A DNA stretch of 64,000 nt from Dyadobacter linearis. Lineage in GTDB: Bacteria > Bacteroidota > Bacteroidia > Cytophagales > Spirosomataceae. The first letter of the stretch is position 1. Every line of letters begins with the position of its first letter. Shown here piece after piece: positions 10,235 to 18,158 of the stretch. The translations under genes and the position numbers were made by a program. The DNA lies in contig NZ_CAJRAU010000001.1 in the NCBI RefSeq assembly GCF_907165045.1, positions 248,001 through 312,000 on the forward strand, given 5' to 3'. The notes beneath the pieces were generated by a model. That model did no database searches. It worked only from the letters and a program-made list of their open reading frames with translations, and was not told the DNA's origin.

Positions 10235-10267
10235 GCCAGGCTCAAATGAAAGACATTTAAGCCTGGC
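10235..10267 (+). promoter_or_regulatory. Stable hairpin in the susC leader
   Basis: GCCAGGCT at 10235-10242 pairs perfectly with AGCCTGGC at 10260-10267, and AAATG (10244-10248) pairs with CATTT (10254-10258) around an AAAGA loop, with one C/A mismatch between the helices. No U-tract follows, so it is not a classic terminator. It lies about 85 nt before the SusC start codon and could affect mRNA stability, attenuation or sRNA control of the SusCD transcript. Confidence 0.45.
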
Positions 10268-10352
10268 TCCCCCGCCTTTCCCGGAAGTAACGACATCGGC
10301 CAGGATGTTTCCGGGAGGGCTTGTCAAACGTTTAGATTTAACAAACAAAAAA

Positions 10353-13300
10353 ATGAAAAAACACCGAAGAATCATAGCGCTTTCGGGCACGATGATGAGC
10401 GCACTCTTTGTGCAGCTCGCTTTAATTATCTGTTTCTGTTCCAATGCCTTTGCCGGTCCGGGCCTCGCCGGTCCGGGCTCTGCGCAGGAGCTGCTGCGGA
10501 AAGCTGTGAGTATGGAAGCGAAAGGAACGGAGATCAGGACTGTACTGGCCCGGATTGAAAAGAGCGCAAATGTGAAGTTTGTGTACAGCTCGCACTCGCT
10601 TCACGCTCGCCGGAAAGTGTCGGTGAGCTTTAACCAAAAACCCCTTGAAGAAGCTGTAAGAGAGGTTTTTGCGCCTGCGAAGATTTCCTGCAAAGTAATA
10701 GGCGGTCAGATCGTGATCAATCAGGAATCGGAAAACGCAGTTGATAAAGAAGAAAGTGTATTGCTTAACAACGCCGCAGAGGTAGTTGACCGCCGGATTA
10801 CGGGTACGGTAACGGACGATAAAGGGGCTGCATTGCCGGGTGTAAGTATTGTTGTTAAAAACACCCAGAAAGGCTCTACCACCGACGTGGAGGGCAATTA
10901 TGCATTGGACATTCCCGAAGGTGAGGTTACGCTGATCTTTTCTTTTGTAGGCTATCTGAGCAAAGAAATCGCTGTGGGAACGCAGACAACCGTGAATGCG
11001 GAGCTGGCGCCTGATACCAAAGCTTTGGAAGAAGTGGTGGTAGTAGGTTACGGAACGCAGAAGAAACGTGATGTGACAGGTTCGGTGGCCAGCATCAACA
11101 CCAGCGAAATCGCCGATATTCCGGTGGGTAACCTGGGTCAGAAATTGCAGGGTAAGTTTGCAGGTGTGCAGGTAAGTCAGACGAACGGGGAACCGGGCGG
11201 CGGGATGTCATTCCGTGTGCGTGGACAGGCTTCCATCAATGGAGGTAACAGCCCGCTGGTCGTGATAGATGGTTTTCCTACTGTGGCCGGGATCACCAAC
11301 CTCAGCCCGGACGAAATTGAATCGGTTTCAGTATTGAAAGATGCGTCAGCTTCGTCACTATATGGTTCCAGAGCTGCGAACGGGGTGATTCTGATCACAA
11401 CTAAAAGCGCCAAGCCAGGCGAAACGAACATCAATTTCAGTTCATATTACGGGATTGAAAGAGTGACCAAGCGCGGCCGGCCGGATGTGATGAATGCGTA
11501 TGAATTTGCCAAATTCAAAAAGGAATATTACGAGGACCAGGCGGTTTACGAAAACTATACGGGCGGTGTTCCACCAGTTTACCAAAATCCCGACCAATAC
11601 ATCAACAACCCCGGTACCGACTGGTTTGACGTGCTTTTAAGAACGGCCCCGACCAAAAATTTCAACCTGGGACTTTCATCCGGGACCGAGAAATTCAAAA
11701 CAGCGGTCAACCTGAACTATAACAAGCAGGAAGGTACGATTCTGGATACTTACGCAGACCGGTTTTCGGTACGTGCCAACAACAGTTTTGTGGCTTCTGA
11801 AAAAGTGCGTTTTGGACTAAATCTGGCGGGATCTTATCGTACAAGCCAGATTACGCCGGGTATTGCAGGCGGCAGGAATATCATCGGATCTTCGTTTTTA
11901 ATGGATCCTTCTTTGAAATACAGAAATGAAGACGGCAGCTACCCGATCTCTTTCTCGGCGCCGGGGATGTTTGCCAATCCTAACTACTACCTGGTATTGA
12001 CCCAGCGTAAAAACCCGAGAAAAGAGTACAATGTGATCGCGAATGTTTTTGGAGAAGTTGATATTATCAAAGGACTTACCTACAAGATAAGCGCCAATAC
12101 GGACGTGGGAAATGTGGCATTGAGATCTTTTGAACCGTCAACTGCCCGTGGCGCAATGTTCTCTGCACCGCCGCTGCCTCCGATCGGAAGCTACTCGACT
12201 TCGAGGTACCTGACCTGGCTTCTGGAAAATACACTTACCTATAACAAAAACATCGGCAAGCACAATTTTGACCTGCTGGCAGGCTATTCAGCTCAGAAAG
12301 CTTCGTTTGAAGAAAGCAGTATCAACGCTTCACAATATCCCGACGATGAGATCGAATGGATCAATGCGGCTAATGTTCGGGTAGGAACTGCTTCGGCCAA
12401 CGACTGGTCGCTGCTTTCGTTCATCGGTCGTTTGAACTACAACTACGATGGCAAATATCTTGTATCGATGGCGTTCCGCCGCGATGGCAGCTCGCGGTTT
12501 GGTAACAATACCAAATATGGAAATTTCCCTTCCGTTTCGGTGGGCTGGGTTGCTTCGGAAGAAAGGTTAATGAAAGATATTAATCAACTGAGCTACCTGA
12601 AAATCCGCGCGAGCTACGGTAAAACGGGTAATAACAACATCGGAGACTACGATTATCTGGCTTCGGTTGCTACTACCAATTACGTTTTCGACGGTGCGAT
12701 CGCGCCCGGCCGCAGGATCGAAAGGATCGGAAATAACAACCTGACCTGGGAAACTACGGTGCAATATGACCTTGGGCTTGACCTGGGATTGTTCCGCGAC
12801 CGCGTGTTTTTCACTTATGATTATTACCACAAAAAAACCGACGGACTTTTGTACGGGATCGATATTCCTACGCAATCAGGCTTTTCAAGCATTCGCTCTA
12901 ATATCGGTCAGTTCAACTTCTGGGGACATGAATTTGGAGTGGAAACCAGGAATATGACCGGCGCGCTGAAATGGAATACACAGTTCAATGTGTCTTTCAA
13001 CAGAAACAAAGCAGTGAGATTGGGTACCAACAATACCCCGATCGGCGGTAATGCAAATCAGGGCGATTACAACAGAACGCAGGTTGGGCAGCCACTCGGC
13101 CAGTTTTACGGATATGTGTTCGATGGCGTTTACATGACGGAAGAAGAGCTTGCTTCCCAGCCGAAACATGCGTCTTCGATGGTAGGAACTGCGAGAATGA
13201 AAGATCTGAACAACGACGGTGTGATCGATTTCTCAGACCGGACCTTTATCGGAAATCCTAACCCAAATTTTGTATACGGTATCACCAACGAATTCAGCTA

Positions 13301-13763
13301 CAAAAACTTCGATGCAAGTATTGTAATGGCGGGTTCTGTGGGCAATGATATCATCGACGGAACCCTGGAATGGACAGAAAACATCGACGGCGTTTTCAAC
13401 GTGACCAAAGAGATCGCAGAAAGATGGCGGTCGGTTGATAATCCGGGGAACGGCAATATCCCACGGACGCGGACGGGAACTACGGAATTGTTCCGCTACA
13501 ACAATTCACGGTGGGTATTTGACGGATCTTACCTGGCTGTAAAAAACCTCACAGTGGGTTACACGGTCGATATCAAGAAAAATCCATACATCAAAAAAGC
13601 ACGTTTTTACGCCAGCGGACAGAATCTGCTGATGTTTACCAACTATCCCGGGATGAACCCTGAGGTAAGTAACAGCGGTCTCAATGGGCTGAACCAGGGA
13701 TTGGATATCAGCTCCTATCCGGTATCGTCGATCTATACATTGGGTGTTAATATTAAATTCTAG
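10353..13763 (+). CDS. SusC/RagA-family TonB-dependent outer-membrane transporter with STN domain
   Basis: A 1136-aa outer-membrane importer. After a signal peptide (MKKHRRIIALSG..., cleaved near FAGPG) come an STN (secretin/TonB N-terminal) domain around residues 45-115 (LARIEKSANVKFVYSS), a CarboxypepD_reg-like domain (ITGTVTDDKGAALPGVSIVV), a TonB-box-like stretch (EEVVVVGYGTQKK), a plug, and a 22-strand-type barrel ending in YTLGVNIKF. The STN domain marks it as a signalling receptor working with the upstream FecR/sigma pair. ATG 10353 is chosen because the signal peptide starts there; the open frame begins at 10305. The SusD gene follows after 10 bp. The ligand is unknown. Confidence 0.93.
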   Translation: MKKHRRIIALSGTMMSALFVQLALIICFCSNAFAGPGLAGPGSAQELLRKAVSMEAKGTEIRTVLARIEKSANVKFVYSSHSLHARRKVSVSFNQKPLEEAVREVFAPAKISCKVIGGQIVINQESENAVDKEESVLLNNAAEVVDRRITGTVTDDKGAALPGVSIVVKNTQKGSTTDVEGNYALDIPEGEVTLIFSFVGYLSKEIAVGTQTTVNAELAPDTKALEEVVVVGYGTQKKRDVTGSVASINTSEIADIPVGNLGQKLQGKFAGVQVSQTNGEPGGGMSFRVRGQASINGGNSPLVVIDGFPTVAGITNLSPDEIESVSVLKDASASSLYGSRAANGVILITTKSAKPGETNINFSSYYGIERVTKRGRPDVMNAYEFAKFKKEYYEDQAVYENYTGGVPPVYQNPDQYINNPGTDWFDVLLRTAPTKNFNLGLSSGTEKFKTAVNLNYNKQEGTILDTYADRFSVRANNSFVASEKVRFGLNLAGSYRTSQITPGIAGGRNIIGSSFLMDPSLKYRNEDGSYPISFSAPGMFANPNYYLVLTQRKNPRKEYNVIANVFGEVDIIKGLTYKISANTDVGNVALRSFEPSTARGAMFSAPPLPPIGSYSTSRYLTWLLENTLTYNKNIGKHNFDLLAGYSAQKASFEESSINASQYPDDEIEWINAANVRVGTASANDWSLLSFIGRLNYNYDGKYLVSMAFRRDGSSRFGNNTKYGNFPSVSVGWVASEERLMKDINQLSYLKIRASYGKTGNNNIGDYDYLASVATTNYVFDGAIAPGRRIERIGNNNLTWETTVQYDLGLDLGLFRDRVFFTYDYYHKKTDGLLYGIDIPTQSGFSSIRSNIGQFNFWGHEFGVETRNMTGALKWNTQFNVSFNRNKAVRLGTNNTPIGGNANQGDYNRTQVGQPLGQFYGYVFDGVYMTEEELASQPKHASSMVGTARMKDLNNDGVIDFSDRTFIGNPNPNFVYGITNEFSYKNFDASIVMAGSVGNDIIDGTLEWTENIDGVFNVTKEIAERWRSVDNPGNGNIPRTRTGTTELFRYNNSRWVFDGSYLAVKNLTVGYTVDIKKNPYIKKARFYASGQNLLMFTNYPGMNPEVSNSGLNGLNQGLDISSYPVSSIYTLGVNIKF

Positions 13764-13773
13764 CCAAATCACT

Positions 13774-15309
13774 ATGAAAATCAAATTCACATATATGCTC
13801 GCAGCGGTAATCGGGTTGAGCTCCTGCAGCGACGAATTTCTCGACCTCGCCCCGCCTACTACACTGAGTTCCGCGACATATTTTAAAACAGAAGAGCATT
13901 TCAACCAGGCGCTGAATTCGGCTTACGAAAGAACACGCCAGATCGCAACCAGCGGGATTTTTATGGATGAAATGCGCAGCGACAATACGTTTTTCACCTA
14001 CTATCCGGGCGACAGAGGCCCCTACCTGAGTACCGAAGTGCTTTCCCAGTTTCTGGATGATCAGAACACGGGCAGCTACGTTTCTGCACGGTACGACGCT
14101 TGTTATTCAGGCATTTCGAGGGTTAATACCATCGTTTCGAGAATTGACGACATCGAATTGTCTGCCGAATCTCGCAACCGCATTCTTGGCGAGGCTTATT
14201 TCCTGCGCGCATTCTACTATTTCGACCTGGTGAAAAACTTCGGCGGCGTGCCGCTACACCTGTCGGAAGTAAGTGCCGAAGGAGAAGCTTTTTTGCCGCG
14301 TAATTCGGTGGAAGAGGTTTATGCTCAGATCATTGAGGACCTTTCGGTGGCTATTCCGTTGCTTCCGGTTGCATCCACTTTCCCGCAAAGCGGGCGCGCT
14401 ACAAAAGGCGCCGGAAAGATGCTGCTGGCCTACGTTTACATGACCAAGCCGACGCGTGAATATGCCAAAGCAGAAGTGGAACTGACGGATATTACAAAAA
14501 TGAATTACAGCCTGCTACCGACTTATGCAGCTGTTTTCAACCCGAATAATAAGAACAACAGCGAGTCGATATTCGAAGTGCAGTACCAGGAAGGCGACGC
14601 GGGCCAGCAGAGCTTTTTCAACTGGCGCTTTATCCCTAAAACCTCCAACTCAGAGCTATTAATGGGAGTTCGGGGAAATAACTATGCGGGCGATTTCAGC
14701 GGCGGCTGGAACGTGCCGACCCAGGAAATGGTGAATTCGTACGAAACCGGCGACACGCGTTTGGATGCCTCTGTGGCTGTGGTCGAAGGCCGGATGGAAA
14801 GCGATCTTTTTACGACTGAATCGGTAAAAAGCATCGTCGGCTACAAACCTACGGCGGGTAAAACGCACTATTATATGGTGAAAAAATACCTGCACGGACC
14901 TTATTCGCGGGAGTTCAATACGGATGAAAACTGGCCGGTGTACCGGTATTCGGGCGCATTGCTATTGCTGGCGGAGTGTTTGGTGGAGCAGGGTAAGGCA
15001 ACCCAGGCATTGCCTCACCTGAATGCTGTGCGCAGAAGGGCCGGCCTTCCCGCTTTGACGCAGGCTACGAAACTGAATGTAAGTAACGAAATGCGCCACG
15101 AGCTGGCATTCGAAAACCACCGCTATCAGGATCTGATCCGTACCGGCCAGGCGATCGACGTGCTGACCAAAAAAGGCCAGCAGATGAAGGCGCTTTACGG
15201 TTTCCTGCTGCCTTCGGCATTCAATGTGACGCAAAACAGGTTGATTTTCGCAATACCATTCAGAGAACTTCAGGTGAACAATCAGCTGGTTCAAAACCCT
15301 GGTTATTAA
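13774..15309 (+). CDS. SusD/RagB-family surface nutrient-binding lipoprotein
   Basis: A 511-aa lipoprotein partner of the SusC just upstream. The start MKIKFTYMLAAVIGLSSCSDEF has a lipobox with the lipidated Cys near residue 18. The early motif DEFLDLAPP, the TPR-like helical body (YFLRAFYYFDLVKNFGGVPL, LAECLVEQGKATQALPHLNAVRRRAGL) and the end QLVQNPGY are typical of RagB/SusD. It acts as the lid that captures the substrate over the SusC barrel. ATG 13774 follows the SusC stop by 10 bp; the upstream in-frame extension overlaps SusC and lacks a signal peptide. Confidence 0.93.
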   Translation: MKIKFTYMLAAVIGLSSCSDEFLDLAPPTTLSSATYFKTEEHFNQALNSAYERTRQIATSGIFMDEMRSDNTFFTYYPGDRGPYLSTEVLSQFLDDQNTGSYVSARYDACYSGISRVNTIVSRIDDIELSAESRNRILGEAYFLRAFYYFDLVKNFGGVPLHLSEVSAEGEAFLPRNSVEEVYAQIIEDLSVAIPLLPVASTFPQSGRATKGAGKMLLAYVYMTKPTREYAKAEVELTDITKMNYSLLPTYAAVFNPNNKNNSESIFEVQYQEGDAGQQSFFNWRFIPKTSNSELLMGVRGNNYAGDFSGGWNVPTQEMVNSYETGDTRLDASVAVVEGRMESDLFTTESVKSIVGYKPTAGKTHYYMVKKYLHGPYSREFNTDENWPVYRYSGALLLLAECLVEQGKATQALPHLNAVRRRAGLPALTQATKLNVSNEMRHELAFENHRYQDLIRTGQAIDVLTKKGQQMKALYGFLLPSAFNVTQNRLIFAIPFRELQVNNQLVQNPGY

Positions 15310-15331
15310 AATATAAATTCCTGTATAAAAC

Positions 15332-15367
15332 AAAGCCGCCCGGACCTTCACAGATCCGGGCGGCTTT
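15332..15367. terminator. Bidirectional rho-independent terminator
   Basis: AAAGCCGCCCGGA (15332-15344) pairs with TCCGGGCGGCTTT (15355-15367), a 13-bp perfect GC-rich stem with a 10-nt loop. T-rich sequence follows on the plus strand and, read in reverse, on the minus strand. It ends the SusCD operon and probably also the converging reductase gene. Confidence 0.88.
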
Positions 15368-15383
15368 GTTTTATTAACTCGGT

Positions 15384-15947
15384 TCAATTAGTATAATGCA
15401 ATGTTATCACTCCCGAACCCAGCGTTTTTGAACTTTGCAGTTTCAGGTTTCTGAGCTTCGTATTACCGTTGAACAGGCTGTTTCCTTCTCCTAATATGAT
15501 GGGATGCAGGGTCAGTTGATATTCGTCGATCAGCCCGAGATTCATCAGACTTTTGGCGAGCCCCGGACTGCCGAATATCACCAGATCTTTACCCGGTTGC
15601 TGTTTGAGTTTGGCAATTTCTTCCTCCACGTTGGCTCTGATCAGCGTGGTATTATTCCAGTCGGCACTTTCCAATGTAGTTGAGAAAACGATTTTGGGAA
15701 TTTCCTGCACCCATTTTGCATGTGCCAGTGCGCGCTCGTTTGCATTCGGATCGTTTAAAACGGTGGGCCAGTAACCTGCCATTAAATGGTACGTATTTTT
15801 GCCGTACACAGGCGCCCCTACCGTCCTGACCAGTTCATCCGCGAATTGTTGCAGCTCTTCATTGTAAGTCAAAAAGCCCAGGCCACCCTCCTTATCACCA
15901 GCGAAACCATCGAGGGACATGTGCGCAAATAAAACCAGCTTTCTCAT
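15384..15947 (-). CDS. Dihydrofolate reductase-family (RibD C-terminal-like) protein
   Basis: A 187-aa cytoplasmic protein of the DHFR-like/RibD C-terminal fold. The start RKLVLFAHMSLDGFAGD and the later GAPVYGKNTYHLMAGYW, GKDLVIFGSPGLAKSLMNLGLIDEYQLTLHPIILG pattern is typical of YyaP/YwjB-type NADPH-dependent reductases. Such proteins are not the essential folA enzyme, and their substrates are mostly unknown. ATG 15947 is the first in frame. A -7-like element lies at 15989-15996. The gene converges on the SusD operon across a shared terminator. Confidence 0.85.
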   Translation of the reverse strand: MRKLVLFAHMSLDGFAGDKEGGLGFLTYNEELQQFADELVRTVGAPVYGKNTYHLMAGYWPTVLNDPNANERALAHAKWVQEIPKIVFSTTLESADWNNTTLIRANVEEEIAKLKQQPGKDLVIFGSPGLAKSLMNLGLIDEYQLTLHPIILGEGNSLFNGNTKLRNLKLQSSKTLGSGVITLHYTN

Positions 15948-15988
15948 TTTAAGTGTTTTATGTTTGTTTATGAAAGATTAATGCGACA

Positions 15989-15996
15989 CAAAACTA
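15989..15996 (-). promoter_or_regulatory. Candidate -7 element of the DHFR-like gene
   Basis: TAGTTTTG on the minus strand fits TAnnTTTG, 41 bp upstream of ATG 15947. No convincing -33 element was found at the expected spacing. Confidence 0.3.
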
Positions 15997-16060
15997 TTGC
16001 TGGCCCACCAAAATAATTATGGGGTTTCGGGACAATCGCAGGGGGCGATGCAGCCAAATC

Positions 16061-16483
16061 TCAGCTTGTTTTTCCTCGCGTGAGTTGGTTTTCCAATGCT
16101 GTACCGTTGATCTCAGCCCAATGCTCCCTAATTTTTCCATCTTCAAGGCGATAAAAGCGATAACCACCCGTACTTACCTCGGCACCCTGCGGCTGAATAC
16201 CACGCCACTCACCGATGTGGATCATTCGCATTTTGATTTTGACAATACTCTTGTCTTCCTCCGTCACCTGATCTTCAATCGTGGTTTGATGAGAAAAAGA
16301 GCGGCTCAGGGCTTGTATCCACTTTATTAATCCTAAGTGATCCGGCGTCAAAAATGCCGGCAGGGAATGATCGATATAAGCAGGATGCAGGTACTCGCCG
16401 AGTTTGTCGGTTTGTTGCTGATTCCAAACTTCCTCAATAAAGTCAGTAATAAATTTCCGGGTCTGGTCTGTGTTCATGTCCAT
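16061..16483 (-). CDS. SnoaL-like/ester cyclase family protein (NTF2 fold)
   Basis: A 140-aa small protein with the SnoaL-like pattern: FITDFIEEVWNQQQTDKLGEYLHPAYIDH, then DHLGLIKWIQALSRSF and GYRFYRLEDGKIREHWAE. NTF2-fold proteins of this group include polyketide cyclases and many of unknown role; no substrate is inferred. The open frame extends to 16762, but that part overlaps the Crp/Fnr gene and reads as non-coding. ATG 16483 (or 16477, six bases inside) is supported by a -7-like element at 16502-16509. It lies 67 bp downstream of the Crp/Fnr gene on the same strand. Confidence 0.8.
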   Translation of the reverse strand: MDMNTDQTRKFITDFIEEVWNQQQTDKLGEYLHPAYIDHSLPAFLTPDHLGLIKWIQALSRSFSHQTTIEDQVTEEDKSIVKIKMRMIHIGEWRGIQPQGAEVSTGGYRFYRLEDGKIREHWAEINGTALENQLTRGKTS

Positions 16484-16501
16484 TGTTTTGAATACTCCGG
16501 G

Positions 16502-16509
16502 CAAAAGTA
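16502..16509 (-). promoter_or_regulatory. Candidate -7 element of the SnoaL-like gene
   Basis: TACTTTTG on the minus strand fits TAnnTTTG, 18 bp upstream of ATG 16483. It argues for the short form of the downstream gene. No clear -33 element. Confidence 0.3.
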
Positions 16510-16550
16510 AATGAACCGCAAACGGCGAATGTGTGACAAAAGTCAAAAAG

Positions 16551-17117
16551 CTACGCTCGCAGGCCACGAATGCGGCTGAGCGTTTCCCTACGTATCCCCA
16601 GATAAGAGGCGAGTTGTCCCAGAGGAACACGTTGTAATAGCGCAGGGTGCTTTTGGAGCATAAAGTCGTATCGCTCTTTGGCCGAATACAGCCTGAACCA
16701 TGATAAGTACTCTTCCTGCTCTTCCAGTAAAGCTTCCAGCAGCCTCCTGCCAAAAGCTTCAATCTGATGAGATTGCTGATACAATGTGATCAGGTCGGAT
16801 TTGGAAATACTTAAAAGGGTGGAAGGTTCAAGTGCCTGAATGCCTATTTCTGACGGCTGCCCGGAACGCAAACTTTTCAGGTCAGTACAAAAAGAGTTTT
16901 CGAGAGAAAAAGCAACGGTCCACTCCTCGCCTTCCTTTAAATAAAAGCTGCGTAAAAGCCCAGTTTGCAAAAAATGAATATGCCTGCAAGTGTCACCGGG
17001 CTGCATCAGAAATTGCCCCTTACCGATCTGTCTTCCAGTGAGCGCTTCCCGAAAAAGCAGCCAATCAGGCTCCTCAAACTGCGTAATATCCCTGATACCT
17101 TCGCGTATATTCGTCAT
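16551..17117 (-). CDS. Crp/Fnr-family transcriptional regulator
   Basis: A 188-aa regulator. The N-terminal cyclic-nucleotide-binding-like beta roll covers about residues 20-110 (GKGQFLMQPGDTCRHIHFLQTGLLRSFYLKEGEE). The dimer helix is near 115-150 (RRLLEALLEEQEEYLSWFRLYSAKERYDFML). A short C-terminal helix-turn-helix follows (VPLGQLASYLGIRRETLSRIRG). No FNR-type Cys cluster is present, and the canonical cAMP-binding RGE..SA residues are absent, so the effector is unknown. Bacteroidota have many such regulators, usually beside the gene they control; the SnoaL-like gene just downstream is the obvious candidate. Confidence 0.88.
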   Translation of the reverse strand: MTNIREGIRDITQFEEPDWLLFREALTGRQIGKGQFLMQPGDTCRHIHFLQTGLLRSFYLKEGEEWTVAFSLENSFCTDLKSLRSGQPSEIGIQALEPSTLLSISKSDLITLYQQSHQIEAFGRRLLEALLEEQEEYLSWFRLYSAKERYDFMLQKHPALLQRVPLGQLASYLGIRRETLSRIRGLRA

Positions 17118-17273
17118 GAATTCCGGTTAATAAGTATAAATAAAAACCGCTAACTAAGATAACCTGCTAATACACACAAATGTATTTCATTTTCTCTAAA
17201 TTGGTATATTAAAACTGACTTCCCGCCTCTTTTTCAACGCTATTTTTCTTCATTAATTAATCCATTCTACGCA

Positions 17274-17918
17274 ATGAATAGGACAAGAGTTCTTCTCGTA
17301 GATAGCCAGCGAATTATCCTGGAAGGAATATCAATGCTGATTTCAGCTAATGAAAAACTGCATTTAGTAGGTACAGCTGAAAATGCAGTCGACGCATTAA
17401 ATTTAATGGAACTTAATGAAATAGATCTTGTAATTGCTGATTGCCAGGCACCTGATTTTTCGGGAATAGAACTGTGTTTGCAAACGCGATATCGCTACCC
17501 GCATATTAAGACGATCTTACTTACAATGGTAGAAGAAAAGACGCATATCCGGAATGCGATATTAGCTGGTATAGAGGGCTATGTATTAAAAAATGCAAGT
17601 TCAGAAGAATTATATTATGCTATTCAATCTGTGATGAATGGGAATAAATATTTCTGCAATAATATCATCACTAAACTAGCCCGCGAAGCCAAGGTATATA
17701 CCGAAAAATTCAGCGATCTGCTCATTCCCAAAGTGTCATCCCGCGAACTGGAAGTGTTGAGACTGATCGCGCAAGAATTTTCCACTACCGAGATTGCAGA
17801 CCGGCTTTTTATCAGCCACCCGACCGCTGAATCACATCGCCGAAACCTGATCCGGAAGCTGGGAGTGAAAGGTTCAATAGGGTTAGCATTATATGCAGTG
17901 CGTCACAAAATCATTTAA
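17274..17918 (+). CDS. NarL/FixJ-type response regulator (LuxR HTH)
   Basis: A 214-aa regulator with an N-terminal receiver domain (1-120) and a LuxR-type DNA-binding domain (about 148-214; SSRELEVLRLIAQEFSTTEIADRLFI, TAESHRRNLIRKLGV). The phosphoacceptor is Asp56 (IADCQAPDFSG); the switch Thr (ILLTM) and conserved Lys (YVLKN) are present. The usual acidic pair near residues 10-11 reads Asp-Ser (VDSQ), so the second Mg-binding acid is missing. No kinase gene is adjacent. A terminator follows at 17960-18001, so the subtilase-VWA gene downstream has its own transcript. Confidence 0.9.
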   Translation: MNRTRVLLVDSQRIILEGISMLISANEKLHLVGTAENAVDALNLMELNEIDLVIADCQAPDFSGIELCLQTRYRYPHIKTILLTMVEEKTHIRNAILAGIEGYVLKNASSEELYYAIQSVMNGNKYFCNNIITKLAREAKVYTEKFSDLLIPKVSSRELEVLRLIAQEFSTTEIADRLFISHPTAESHRRNLIRKLGVKGSIGLALYAVRHKII

Positions 17919-17959
17919 TAGTATTTGTTTCTACTTTTCGAGAAAAAATTAATAATTAC

Positions 17960-18001
17960 AAAAAGTGCTGTTGAAATTAAATCATTTCAACGGCACTTTT
18001 T
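17960..18001 (+). terminator. Rho-independent terminator after the LuxR regulator
   Basis: The 18-nt arms at 17960-17977 (starting AAAAAGTGCTG) and 17984-18001 (ending CGGCACTTTTT) pair throughout with one G-T wobble and a 6-nt loop, followed by more T residues. Confidence 0.85.
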
Positions 18002-18108
18002 TATTTGTATTTATCCGAAAAAATATAACTGAAAACCATTAGTAATTGCTCAGGGTATTCTCCCAAAATTTCATGATTTACATGATTTTTCAAAAAATAG
18101 GCACGGAC

Positions 18109-18116
18109 TACCTTTG
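18109..18116 (+). promoter_or_regulatory. Candidate -7 element of the subtilase-VWA gene
   Basis: TACCTTTG matches TAnnTTTG and ends 42 bp upstream of ATG 18159. The -33 region is T-rich but has no TTG at ideal spacing. Confidence 0.3.
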
Positions 18117-18158
18117 GTCTATTATTTGAATAAATCAACATATAAATAATGATAGGTC

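Noticed and set aside
16484..16762. Extended N-terminus of the SnoaL-like protein
   Set aside because: It overlaps the Crp/Fnr gene and lacks SnoaL-type sequence; ATG 16483 is preferred.
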